Below the pieces are notes generated by a model that saw nothing but the letters and a program-made list of their open reading frames with translations, made no database searches and was not told the DNA's origin. From assembly GCA_021399435.1 (NCBI GenBank), contig JAJTUP010000096.1:159691-223690 (forward strand): DNA of 64,000 nt, given 5' to 3'. Below, piece by piece: positions 53,188 to 63,705 of this stretch. The DNA comes from Diaporthe sp. PMI_573 (Eukaryota; Ascomycota; Sordariomycetes; Diaporthales; Diaporthaceae). How positions within the stretch are numbered: the stretch's first letter is position 1; each line of letters opens with the position of its first letter. The position numbers and the translations under genes are program-made.

Positions 53188-54739
53188 TCAAGACCAGTCA
53201 CCGTCATCGACAATAGTGGCCCCCCGCGCAGCCGCCTCTTCAAACTCCTTGGTAGTCCAGATCTTGAAGTTGAAACCCGGAGGATAGTTTGTGTTGTCAA
53301 AGGAACTGCCAATTAGGAGGTGGTTGGCGCATTTGCCGTACATCTCATAAGCATACTGCTCAGGATCGTGTTTAGCAACCCATGCGCTTACCATGGGAAA
53401 CTCGGGGTGGGTTCCCTCCTTGGCCGGCTCAATAGTTGTCTCGTGATACGTTTGGCGGTTCTTGAAACCAATCTTCTGGGCGCAAGTAACCCTCTCAAAT
53501 CTGGGTTGATCAAGCAATCGAAAGTCAGCCAGGCTTCAAATAAGCAGCACTCTTTCGTGACATACCGCAATTTGTTGTGCACTTTGACAGCTAGAGCGAC
53601 GTTTTGCTTCCCGCCAAGCTGCAAGCAGGAAGCCAGGGAGTAGCCATCTTCCATGGCCATGGAGGCGCCGGCGGCCGAAGTTGGGATAAACGAATGGGCC
53701 GCGTCTCCAATTTGGACAATCCTGCAGTGTTCGGACGCCCATCTGGGGTCGGGATCGCGCCACAAGATCTTGTAATCGACGGCGCCCATCTCAGGAGTCG
53801 TCTTGATCAGTTCAATGAGCCAGGGAGTCCAACCCTCCACATACTTCAACGCCTCTTTGGGATCCGTCGGAGGCGCGCGATCTTTGCCATTAGGGTCCAA
53901 ATCCTACAACAAGGAGCCGTCAGCCTGAATCTTCTCCCCATGTCCTATTTGACATACCTTGTGCGTGAGCATCCACGAGACACTGTTGCCACTGCGCCCA
54001 GTAATGACGTGTGCACCCGGTCCGACGACGCCTGTGGATGAGCCTTGCACATCCTCGTAATGTTTGAGTAGAGGATTCTGGAGGGCCAGTTCAACTGGGT
54101 ATGTCGCACGCAGCATCGCATATCCCGAGCTCGATGGCCGATCACGTTCCCCTTTGATCAAGACACCGGCTCTTGAGCCAACGCCATCGGCCGAAACCAC
54201 AAGATCCGCAGTGAGCCTGGCTCTGTTTTCAAGAATGACCCCGCCCTTGTCAGCGTGTTCGAAGTATTCCATGACCCGGGCATCGAGTCGAACGTCAATA
54301 CCCAGATGCATTGCATACTGGTAGAGCAGGAAGTGGAAGTCGGAACGCGTCGTACTCAAGCCGAATGAGACATCGCCTAGATACTCATTTTTGTGATTGA
54401 CCATGTGTCCAACCTGCGGGATGCGCAATCTTCGGCATTCTTCCAAGAATCCTGGCCATTTTTGGGGTGTTATCAACGCAGACTGTTGAATGGCGATGAA
54501 ATCGCCTGTAAGTTGTCAGCTTTGCCTGGTGACAGAATAGTGCTGATTATGATCAACCTACCATAGTCATTGAAATGAGGACGGCGGTCAATGATACGGA
54601 CGTCATGACCCTTTCGGTGAGCTTCAATGGCAAAAATGAGACCACCAAGGCCAGCTCCTACGACGAGTATGTCGATGCCACTGGATGGGTATCGTTCGAA
54701 AGTGGGTGTTCCTTCAAATGGATTCTTGGCGGCTGTCAT
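53188..54739 (-). CDS. FAD-dependent aromatic monooxygenase (salicylate hydroxylase-like)
   Basis: A class A flavoprotein monooxygenase that hydroxylates aromatic or polyketide substrates with NAD(P)H. Four exons, 54739-54562, 54505-53958, 53903-53566 and 53500-53188 (introns 54-65 bp), sum to exactly 459 codons. The Rossmann motif VVGAGLGGL is near residue 27. The second FAD/NADPH motif is LVVSADGVGSR. The ribityl-phosphate motif is IVQIGDAAHSFIPTSAAGASMAMEDG, shown here only in part by GDAAH and EDG. All are intact. No signal peptide. The nearest similar enzymes are salicylate hydroxylase and related secondary-metabolite oxygenases. It could work with the P450 and TPP enzyme, but no direct evidence links them. 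Confidence 0.93.
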
Positions 54740-55559
54740 GGTGAAGATGGATGACGAGATGAATCGATAATTGGATGCTAATGAGATTGGGTTTCTGCTG
54801 AATACACTAAAAACCTCGATAGGACCATGCCTTTTAAGCTTGTCAGAGGGCTGACGGTCGTATTGAATATGAAGCCCTCAAGACCGCACCCGCGCTGGGT
54901 TCCGCGGAGCGTCTCTGGATTCCGGTCAACCCCTGAATAACCCACCCTCATGAGAAGGAGGCCGAGAGCAACAGAAGTGATGACATTGCCATCAGGTAGT
55001 ATTGTTACGGGTTCGGCCATGTCCCATCCTCCGAATCATTGATAATCATTGATAATTGAGTAAATACCATTCCAATGACCTTGCTAATGATCTCTGCTTC
55101 AAAGAGCACGGACCAATTCGGAGACTCGGTAGAGCCCGAGTTGTTGTGTCAGTCGTCCATTTGAACCGTGTCAGTCACATTTTGCATCCACTTGCCTTTT
55201 TTACATAAGCGGCACGATCCATAGATTCGATGTGTTGCTGTCGTAAAGGTCCGATGTCGAATTTGGTAACCACAGAGTATTCCGAGTCCTATCAAAGGCG
55301 GGTTGGGGATTCAAGTGTATTCCCAAAATAGTGGCAACGTCTATTGACACGTAGGAATACTACTAGTATAATTTCAGAATCACTATACCATGATCATGTC
55401 TTTACAGCATACAATGTTAAAATCATAGTGATACTGCATTAAGCTTAACAAACTATGACTACGGTCCTACCCAATACGAGGTGAGGGTGTTAAGTCTTGC
55501 TCTACTCTCTTTATTTCTCTCTTTTTCATTCGACTTTATTTAACTGACTATCTGCCAGG
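54740..55559. other. Promoter side of the monooxygenase gene and AT-rich flank
   Basis: No recognised gene. A minus-strand frame at 54778-55020 is not family-like. Confidence 0.4.
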
Positions 55560-55561
55560 TA

Positions 55562-56150
55562 CCGTATTAATTGAGAAAATTCAATTTTGCGCTAGCAGGC
55601 TTCCCCAGCCTTTCTAACGATAACAGGCCTAACGCGCTGCCAAAACCAGTATAGCGCCTCGCCAAGGCCGCACAACCCAATTCCCAGGTATTTCCGAGCC
55701 CCTATTGCATTCTCCTGGCCAGAACTGACTTTTGAAGCTATTCCCACTGCCGCGTGACTTGATGAGAGGCATAGCCTACGGATCAAAGGATTCGACTTCA
55801 CGCAGTACGACTATTCTGGCTGGGAAACGGCTGAGGCTGTAGTGGACGAGGTCAGGCTCTTCGAGGAGGTACCTGTCACTAGTCTGGATGATCAAGAGGA
55901 GTATATTGCCCATGACGAAGTCGAGGCAATTCAGGAGTGCATAGTGGTGGCCTCATGAGGACTTCCTCTTCCTCCTCCTCCTCCTCCTCTCCTCCTCCCT
56001 CATACTGGCAAAATGCCCTTGTCCTGGTGCACAGCAAATCCGGCGGGGTGAAAAACGGGGCGATTTGCCCCTGATGGAGGCCCTGGTCAGTGGCTGGCCG
56101 CCATGCCACTACTGGCCTAGCGCAAAATTGAATTTTCTCAATTAATACGG
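55562..56150 (+). mobile_element. 589-bp TA-flanked deletion-derivative transposon
   Basis: Perfect 34-bp terminal inverted repeats (CCGTATTAATTGAGAAAATT... at 55562-55595, inverse at 56117-56150), flanked by TA on both sides. Inside, a plus-strand open end (55757-55957) reads LRIKGFDFTQYDYSGWETAE through to a stop. It is the C-terminus of a TE-encoded protein also found at 56567-56863. A CTCCTCCTC tract follows the stop. The element is non-autonomous. Confidence 0.88.
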
Positions 56151-56299
56151 TAGTCTCCTTCGGCTTGATTATAAATGATCTGGAGTCTACGGAAATATGG
56201 AATTACGGAATTTCGGGAACGGCCTCACTCTTTGGCCGACTCAAGCCATCTAAAAGCGGTAGAAGCTACGGCACCCACTCGCCCTTATGGCCCACTTTA

Positions 56300-56341
56300 T
56301 GTTGGAAGGCAGCACTTCGGGCCCGTCGGAGGCCCGGTGAA
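56300..56341 (-). repeat. 42-bp repeat shared with 49203-49244
   Basis: Perfect inverse of the 49.2-kb copy; the two copies are 7 kb apart. Confidence 0.85.
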
Positions 56342-56353
56342 GACACCGTAGTA

Positions 56354-57240
56354 CCGTATTAACTTGGAAAATTGAGAATTGCGCTAGGCTAGTAGTGGCA
56401 GGGCGGCCAGCCACTGACCAGGGTCACCATCAGGGGTAAATCCCCCCGATTTTCACCCCACCAAAATTTGCTGTGCTCCAAAGCAACAGCGTTCTGGGCA
56501 ACGTTGCCCTCGTCTGTGAGTAGAAAACGCATAAATCGTTGTTTTCAGGCTTCTAACTCTAATTCCTCATAGAGCAACTTCTATACAATCCTGGATCACC
56601 TCGTCTTCATCAATATACTCCTCCTGATCGTCTAAACTGGTGATGGACACCTCCTCAAAGAGCTTGACTTCGTTGACTACAGCATTAGCTGTCTCCCAGC
56701 CTGCATAGTCGTATTGCATGAGATCAAAGCCCTTGATTCGTAAGCGGTGCGATTCATCGATATCAGGCCGTATAGCAATTCCGGTGTGGATGAAGGCATC
56801 ACGAACAAGATCAGCCTTCTCCTTCAGCCGTACCATAGCCTTATCTACCACCCAGGTCGTCATTATCCTCCGCTCTGAGGTTGTCCAAGCAAAGTTCGGA
56901 TGCTCAGCCTCCTTCTGGGCGATATGACCAATCAGAGGTGCCGTGGTTTCTCAAAAGTACTTCTGTTGCTGTCGATGTATGTATCCAGAACTCCCTCATG
57001 GAAGTACTGCAGAAACTTATGAAAACACGGTACTTCTTCGAGAAGGACTTTTTAGTTCTCTGGCCAGGCATCTGGCCATTTTTAAACAAAGAGGATGGCA
57101 ATATTTATGGATTTCTTACTGTACGCTGCTTGACTTCCTTTTGTCCCCGAAAGCATCCTCATATAATGCGAAAAGAGTCTATAGGGCAAAATTATTATTC
57201 TCGCAGCCTTGTCGCTCATCAACAATAAAGAAATACATTG
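56354..57240 (-). mobile_element. Larger, truncated relative of the 589-bp transposon
   Basis: Begins with a diverged terminus (CCGTATTAACTTGGAAAATT) flanked by TA at 56352-56353. A subterminal stretch shared with the first element (GGCGGCCAGCCACTGACCAG) follows. On the minus strand, 56863-56567 encodes 98 residues (MTTWVVDKAMVRLKEKADLV..., LRIKGFDLMQYDYAGWETA), the C-terminus of the same TE protein. No matching far terminus was found, so the 57.2-kb boundary is approximate. Confidence 0.65.
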
Positions 57241-57981
57241 TAGCTTGTAACACTGATCATATTTAGCGCCGCGACTCTAAGTATTTACGAATGTAAGCTT
57301 CAAAACGACTGCATCCTTTCCTCATGGTAGTCATAGTCCATTGCGACAAGCTGTGCATGTTTGATAGTCTTTGCAAAAGGCAAAGTGCCAGGGAAATTGC
57401 CGCACAGTATTTGAGGGCCTAGAGGCCTAAGAACAAGTCGTCTTATACGTGATTCAGGTCTCGATGATTTCGGACTAGATGGAAGACGCGTCATTTCAAC
57501 ATCCAATGGCGGGTAGTATGATTTGATAACTTGTAATGGTATAGATGTTTTGGAACCAAGTTCCTTTGCCTTGCAACGTGACCGGTCACCTTCTTGGACC
57601 ATCTCCTAGACTGCATAGCCTGAGTGATGCTACTAATTGACACTTCCACCTCATACACAGAGAAATGAGACCATCTCGTCATCCAAGTGACTATCCAGAT
57701 ACCCTCACTCATCCCGTAATTTTGTGAGCCCCCACTACACACAGCACAAAAAAGAAACCCCTCTCTCCCTCTATTTGGCCCATCTTTTTCATTCACCCTG
57801 CCCTCTCCTCTTTGGCCGTCATGCTATCCTTCCGGCTTTATCCAAGTGGGACTCCTATCCGCCGTATTGGTCTCATTGTATACCAATACCCCATCACCAG
57901 CCGGCATGCTCCTCGTCCCACCCGGGCGGTGACGATCAACAACTGACGGAGTTCGGTAGATTCCACTCCCTCCATTCACGA
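57241..57981. other. Region without recognised genes
   Basis: Probably 3' flank of the DUF3716-like gene and transposon remains. Confidence 0.35.
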
Positions 57982-58719
57982 TTAAAACTCATCCCTGTCG
58001 CAGTGGCGCGAGAGAAGGATACAATTCGCACATCGATCAGGGTCGACAGCATGCAGCTCAACACACCCATTGAACGGGCCCTCATCGGCCCGGCATGAGG
58101 AACAAGGCAGTCGTACCTTCAAACCTCGGCTCTGGCATAAGAGACCATGCGTGGCCCGTTCCTCCTTGTTCTTTAGTCCTACAAGCACAGGCCTTAGTCG
58201 GTCTATCCCTCCCATAATGAAGTTTCGCGTAGGCAGCGAATAAATCTGTCGCTGCTTGTCTGAACGTATCCATGCTGGAGCGGGCCCAAACGTTGTAATG
58301 GCAATATACACTACTGATGGTAAGTCTGGCCTCCGGCGCCGGAATACCGTAATAGGGACCCCAGGTAACACGTCATGTGGCCAAGCGTTCTATAAAGAAT
58401 CAGAGTTATGAAACATTAGGATAGTCCAGGCGCTTACTACGAAGTCGCATCCTACATCTCCTTCCCTGTCTTCGCATTTTTCTTCCAGGGCTAGGTCAGT
58501 TCTGTAACGGTAAAATACCCAATTACCGCGGCTACTGCGAGCTTGCTCAAATACCCAGGAAGTTAAGCCTAATTGTTTGAAAAAGAGATCAGGACACTTT
58601 GTGAAATTGATATGCCATGTGCCAACCATCCCAGGTACAGGGTAAAGGCTAGCAACTTGAGGCACTATTGCGTTTCTGTAGTAGACAATTTGTGTTGATG
58701 GTTGTTGTGTGTCAGACAT
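57982..58719 (-). CDS. DUF3716-like fungal zinc-binding protein
   Basis: Two exons, 58719-58438 and 58389-57982, joined over a 48-bp intron (GTAAGC...TTATAG), give exactly 230 codons. The start is MSDTQQ. The C-terminal part holds a Cys cluster of the DUF3716 type: PCSSCRADEGPFNGCVEL and, 10 residues later, CANCILLSRHCD. The N-terminal half is globular with WHINFTKCPDLFFKQLGL. DUF3716 proteins are fungal-specific, often multicopy and near transposons; their role is unknown. Both halves keep frame and Cys spacing, so the gene may be intact. Confidence 0.65.
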
Positions 58720-59003
58720 ATGAAACACATCCGACCATGTACTACGCGATAGAGTCGTGCGTTTCTGTCCAGCGAGCGGCCTGTATGCGCTCTCGAGGCG
58801 GATGACAATGTTGGTGTTATTCAGATGGCATTCGGCCCTCTCCTCGACGTAAGTGTGATCTTGCAGGTACTCAAAAATACGACGATGACCATAAGGTAAG
58901 TGAGCGCGTTAAATAATGTTGGGAGGAATTAAGAAATAGTGAATAAAGGAAAGGTAAACTCCCTCGGGGCTGAGGCGATATACTGGAATATAAATCATCA
59001 CTT

Positions 59004-59330
59004 TCAAAGGCCTATAAGTAAAGATATTTGCAGCTTATAAAACGTACCGAGTACATGGATGGCAATCGAATGGGATTTACTTAAAGCGTACCGGTTTGGA
59101 GAAGTCCACATGTCAAAGCTAAAGCTAATCCTTGTGACTGCCTTCTCCAATTGACTCGATATTGCTCCCTTCTTTACCTCGAATAATTTCCGCATGGTAT
59201 CACGCACCGACTGCCGGCTCCACGGCACCTCTTTTGCCAATGACGCATCGTGTAAGTCGAGCATTCGTCGCAAGTACGGATTCGACGGCGCCGTGAAAGG
59301 AAGATTGGCAGTTGCTTAATGCGTTATAGG
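59004..59330 (-). pseudogene. hAT transposase fragment
   Basis: One open stretch reads ANLPFTAPSNPYLRRML, EVPWSRQSVRDTMRKLF and RISFSFDMWTSPNRYAL, the order seen in Tol2-like hAT cores up to the first catalytic Asp (FDMWTSPN). The frame is lost shortly after and no termini are identified. Confidence 0.75.
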
Positions 59331-59568
59331 GAAAAAGAACAAAGAGCGCATAGCTGATTCGGAGAGGAGGTCCAACTCCGGGCTTAAATCACAGCCCAGC
59401 GACCCTCCCAAATGCACAGATGAGGGCTCATGGACGCTATTTCCGAACAGTGTCGGTAGGCTCAAGGACATCTCCCCATTTGCATGATCAGTCCTAACCA
59501 TAACCTTCCACTCAAAAGATGCACCTATTCCGGGGCCGCATTCTTCCTCTACGAAATCTTAGGCGTCA

Positions 59569-59877
59569 ATGCCCTCGCCGCCTAAGCCCACTCCGACTAA
59601 GTCGACCCCGAAGGCATTGCCCATGGTGCGGAACCATACTACGGACCAGCTTGGCCCACACGGCGACGAGTACCTACCCCGCGAAATCGATGAAAGCGGG
59701 GAGAAGAAGGTCATGCCCGACAGGCAGCTACTAGGGGGCCGCGAGTATCGCTTTAAGACGACAGCAATGATTTGCTATGAACGCACCAGACATGCGGTTG
59801 GAAGCTGGACAGGGACGCACAAGAACGCACATCCAGTGATTGCGCACATTACTACATTTCAGAGATGGGACCGGTGA
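59569..59877 (+). pseudogene. Fragment resembling an RSC-complex subunit (Rsc7/Swp82-like)
   Basis: The frame starts at an ATG and includes GEKKVMPDRQLLGGREYRFKT, shown here by its core LLGGREYRFKT. This is close to the conserved start of the Rsc7/Swp82 domain of chromatin-remodelling subunits. The rest does not follow the family and a donor-like GTGAGT follows at 59874. It may be a duplicated gene fragment. Confidence 0.35.
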
Positions 59878-60288
59878 GTTCTTGATCCTCTTTATCTGTG
59901 CCGTTCCCCTCAGAACTGCGTGGTTTAGCCATTACTTCAACTCCATTGGCCACTTTGGAAACAATTATACCTCATCTTACGCAATAATATACAGTATATG
60001 TCACGGTGTTTGCATTGGAACAGTCTGTGGGGGTTGGCATACATTGAATCTGACCACGGCTGTGACAATTCCCAATTGCTATAGGTGTGCCACCCAACTT
60101 GCGTCTCGAAATGCAGGCTGAGAGGGGTTATCAACACCACCTTCAGTCTGGCCACGACCTTGAAGTTGACTGGTCAGCGGCTCGATTGGTCCAGGTGGTT
60201 TTGAAATGAACCACACCGGTCGGTACTCCGTATCCTTGCCCCAGTCTCTTCCCTTTGCTGCCCAAATTCAGATCCATCTACTTCATCT

Positions 60289-60910
60289 GTGCAAGATTCT
60301 CCAGCGTTATGTTTTCATAGCATGTCATCACCGACTCGTGAAAGGAAAGTTTTTCTCGATTTCTTTCGAACGACCACGCCATATTCCAGGTCTACAGAAG
60401 CAACACCAGAGACTACAAGTCGCACATATGAGCTACCTCTCACCCCTCCCGTAAGTCCCCAACAGACTTTCCCCGACTAAGCACTCACAACTTAAAATTC
60501 CAGCGAACCCACATCGGGCCGTTGTGCCTGTCAACCACACCTCAGGATCTCCTCAGCCAAACACTAGTCTGGCGCGCGAAAAGAGCAGCTCCACGGTGCC
60601 CAGAGCCTCCGTAGCCCGTGTGAGCACCATCGTCAGAGAGGCAAACAAAATTCGCCCTCAGAAGGGGCCCAAATATCACCACGGAAAGAATACTGATCGA
60701 GAGTCCTGGAGCTTGAGACCGAAACCGGCCGAGTATATTTACTTAATCGAACGGGTTCACAAGAACGAGGAGCTAGGGAAGTATTTCGACGACGAGCTCC
60801 GGTATGTATATAAAGCTATATCAATGACCAGTTCTGAAGATCGCCTGAAGCTCGTGCTCGGATATAACTTCCTCCGCCATTTCGAAACGCTTCATGAGCG
60901 TACTGAGTAA
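60289..60910 (+). CDS. Hypothetical protein, two short frames, uncertain model
   Basis: A first frame contains MSSPTRERKVFLDFF and ends beside a GTAAGT donor at about 60450. After a TTCCAG acceptor at about 60504 a 128-codon frame continues (EYIYLIERVHKNEELGKYF). The phases do not join cleanly, so the model is uncertain. The end overlaps the MFS tail on the other strand by 90 bp, which suggests at least one of them is not functional. No family recognised. Confidence 0.3.
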
Positions 60911-61351
60911 AAGGGCAATGCCTGCGATACTAGTAAATACTATATAGATGCCTCTCAACCCGAAAGAATATGCATCCAGGATCTGCGATCTCATGATACT
61001 ATCAGCGTGCATCCGATGGAGCTCGGCAACAAAGGCCTCGCTGTGTGTCGCAATACTAGTATCGAGACCGGTCTGCTGGAGTCGCAAGCTCATGACATTC
61101 TGAAACACACACCCGCCGACTCCAACCCCAAGCGTCATACCAAACTGACGTGTCAATATGTACATGGCAGCAGCTGCCCCTTGCTCGCCCACCCTGCTCA
61201 TGGCCTGAGCGGCGAAGTTTTGCGCATTCAGGACAGCCCCGTGGCCTAGGCCGAGGATGATAAGAACGACCACCCATACCGCCACTGGAGTGTCTGAGTG
61301 AAATAAAAGTGTAAGACCTGACCCAACAGTTGTCAGAGTCCAACCGATTGC
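60821..61351 (-). pseudogene. C-terminal third of an MFS transporter, fused to a transposase
   Basis: Reads AIGWTLTTVGSGLTLLFHSD, shown by its core GWTLTTVGSGL, then LIILGLGHGAVLNAQNFAAQ and a final helix IVFTSIAGIALLLSTL. These are the last four helices of fungal drug:H+ antiporter-type (14-TMS) transporters. No upstream MFS sequence exists in the window. The frame continues without a break from the transposase tail to the right. Confidence 0.85.
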
Positions 61352-62865
61352 CCCGGCTGCGATTTGCGCCCTCCGAATTGCCCGAATTCCCACGAACCTC
61401 GAATTGGGTTTTTTTTCGACCTTCCTCCTCTTCGTCGGTCTTGTGGCTTCCAATTGATCCCTCAGCTTCTGGTTTTCCCTGAAGGTATTCTCCAATTGCC
61501 AGTCTTTCTCGTCGTAGGCTTTGCTAACCTTCCTGAAGAGTATTCGTTGAGTTGTCGTCGAGTGTTTCTGAGGGTCGAAATCCTTCAGAGCAGCCCGAAC
61601 CTCTCGGGATACCAACGGGGTTGCTAACGCATAGCTTCTCGCTACAAGAGTCTTGACTGAGTAAATCGGACCTTCTGATTCCGTTGCCGGTACCAGATTC
61701 AGCTGAAGATGTCGTCTTGTTGGTGTTTTCGACGAGAAGGCGGCTCATTAGCGGTTTAGCCACGTTGACGGGCCATAAACCAGTCCCTCGCCAGCCACTT
61801 AGTATATGCTTTTCTTTTAAACCAGCAGATCTCGCCTTCTGATAGCAGTGAAGAAATAACTGCTTCCCATTAAGGGTATCGTTGGTGTTGAGGTTAATTA
61901 GACCAGCCTCCTTCCGATAGGCTGCCTTAAGGCTCGAGAAGACCCCAACATCGAGAGGTTGCAACATGTGTGATGTGTGTGGCGGCAAGTAAACACAATA
62001 TATATTATTTGAGAAGCATGCCCACATAAAGTCGTATGTAGCGTGGCTTCGGTGCCCATCTAGCACTAATAAACGCCACTTATTTGGGTCCTTCGGCTTT
62101 GTCTGAGGGATGAAGATCTTCTCAAGCCACTCGAGGGCAACATCGTTATCTGTCCAGCTATTTGGTGTAGCAGTAAACTCCCAGTGTTGAAGACCCTCGA
62201 GCGACTTAAACCACTGCTGTTGGACTGACTTCCCCTTAAAGATAACGAGTGGTGGGCACGCTTTGCCCGTGGCGGAGATACACTCAATGAAGGAGGTCCA
62301 CACTCGAGAACCATTGCTTTTTCTAAGCACAACCTTCCTTCCAGAAGGACCGACGACGATGCCGTTCTTCCCATCACCCTCAGCGATACCTCCTTCGTCG
62401 GCGTTGTGGCGATTTTCTGGCTTAATTTTGGCGATGGCTGGAAGGCGAAATATAGCATACCAGTCCCTAATTATAGTCGTCGTCGCCCCGTTGGCGCGGC
62501 TCGAGTGCATCAGTCGGCTTCTGCAGCTTCGAATCTCTGGATTTCTCACGAGAAAACCAACTAACCACCGCCGGCCGAGTGGTGGTGGTCTAGTCTGAGA
62601 TGTGGTCATCCGAGCGGCGAAGACCCTTAGTTCAAAATGGGTCATTGGCAGCCCCAGGAACGCCTGGGTAAGTGCAAACTCAAGCAACTTGCTTTCCCGA
62701 AACGGTGATAGCCTCATCTGGGGTTCCGATGCTTTGGGCGCCGGCGAGGCGACCTCGAAGTGTGCTCCTCGGAATGCCCCAGTTTGAGGAGGCCTCTTGC
62801 ACATCGGCGCCGTTCACGACGGCCTCAATGGCTGCCAGCAAGTCTTCTTCGGTGTACTGCTTCAT
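61352..62865 (-). pseudogene. Pogo-type DDE_1 transposase, two frameshifts, 3' end fused to MFS sequence
   Basis: Starts at ATG 62865 with a Psq helix-turn-helix (TEEDLLAAIEAVVNGADV, WGIPRSTLRGR). It shifts frame before RLSPFRESKLLEFAL (near 62720) and again near 61610, into EVRAALKDFDPQKHS and a coiled-coil/basic tail (PTKRRKVEKKPNS). The catalytic region is clear: NADEGG, LLVLDGHRSHA and LQPLDVGVFSSL keep all three Asp. A codon for IRRAQIAAG runs directly into MFS sequence, so the element's 3' inverted repeat is deleted. It is different in sequence from the pogo transposase at 26 kb. Confidence 0.85.
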
Positions 62866-63705
62866 TTGATGATGATGATGGGTTGTGTGAAGTTTGAAGA
62901 GAAGAAAAAAATCTGGTGGGTAGATATAGTGCTCGAAGCAAGGGAAGGTGCCTGACGCGTACGCGTGGCTGGAATGGGCGGAAGCAGGGGGTTGGCGGAA
63001 GGGGGTGCGGTTGACTTACACATTCAGATCGACAAGGACGAGTAAAATCAATATTTGACGAGCCTCAACAATTTCTATCGGTCCAAGTCATATTAGTAAT
63101 TAGCCATAAAGATGGAGGGACCAAGGATTGATTTGTTTAATGGCAAGATTCGCACTGTTGTTAACGTGAGGGATGAGGGACTCAAAAAGCAGGCAACGCA
63201 ATACTTCCATTCCGGAAATTGACTAAGTTACTCTGAGTTCAGCAATGGCCAAGCCTTTGCGGCGGATGAACATGCTGTTCACTGCAAGCATCCTTGGCTC
63301 TAAGTACATTAGTGAAGGAGGGTTTGCTAGAACTGGAGCTACAGGCGAAAGAGACATCATCACCGCCACCAATTACGATCCATTCAACTGGGCTGGGCTT
63401 TACGCCAATTAAGCTCTGCCTGCAACTTCTCATAGCACCCTCAGACTGTCCTCCCCAGGGTCTTGTTCTCCCCAACCACCCTGACTGGCTAAGCGCTCGC
63501 GACCGCTAACCCTTTCGGACTGAAAATCCATGCGGCCAATAGAAGTCAGCAGGCGACTGCCAGCCAAATTCCCGGGTGCCACCATCCAGATGCTAGCCCA
63601 GCAACAATCTTCCACTTTCTTGGGCATTCCACTTGCCTCGTCCTGGGTATATAAGTGAGAGCAGGCAACAGGTGGCGGGCGGGCGGGGAGGAGGCTGTTT
63701 GTATG
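62866..63705. other. Intergenic region with CT-rich leader of the transposase
   Basis: A pyrimidine/CATCAT stretch lies at 62867-62915. No other gene is recognised. A TATA-like GTATATAAG lies at 63646-63654. Confidence 0.4.

Noticed and set aside
54778..55020. Minus-strand 80-codon frame upstream of the monooxygenase
   Set aside because: No family resemblance and it lies in the promoter region.
60206..60454. Alternative first exon for the 60.5-kb frame
   Set aside because: Splicing at the GTAAGT donor gives the wrong phase for the downstream frame.
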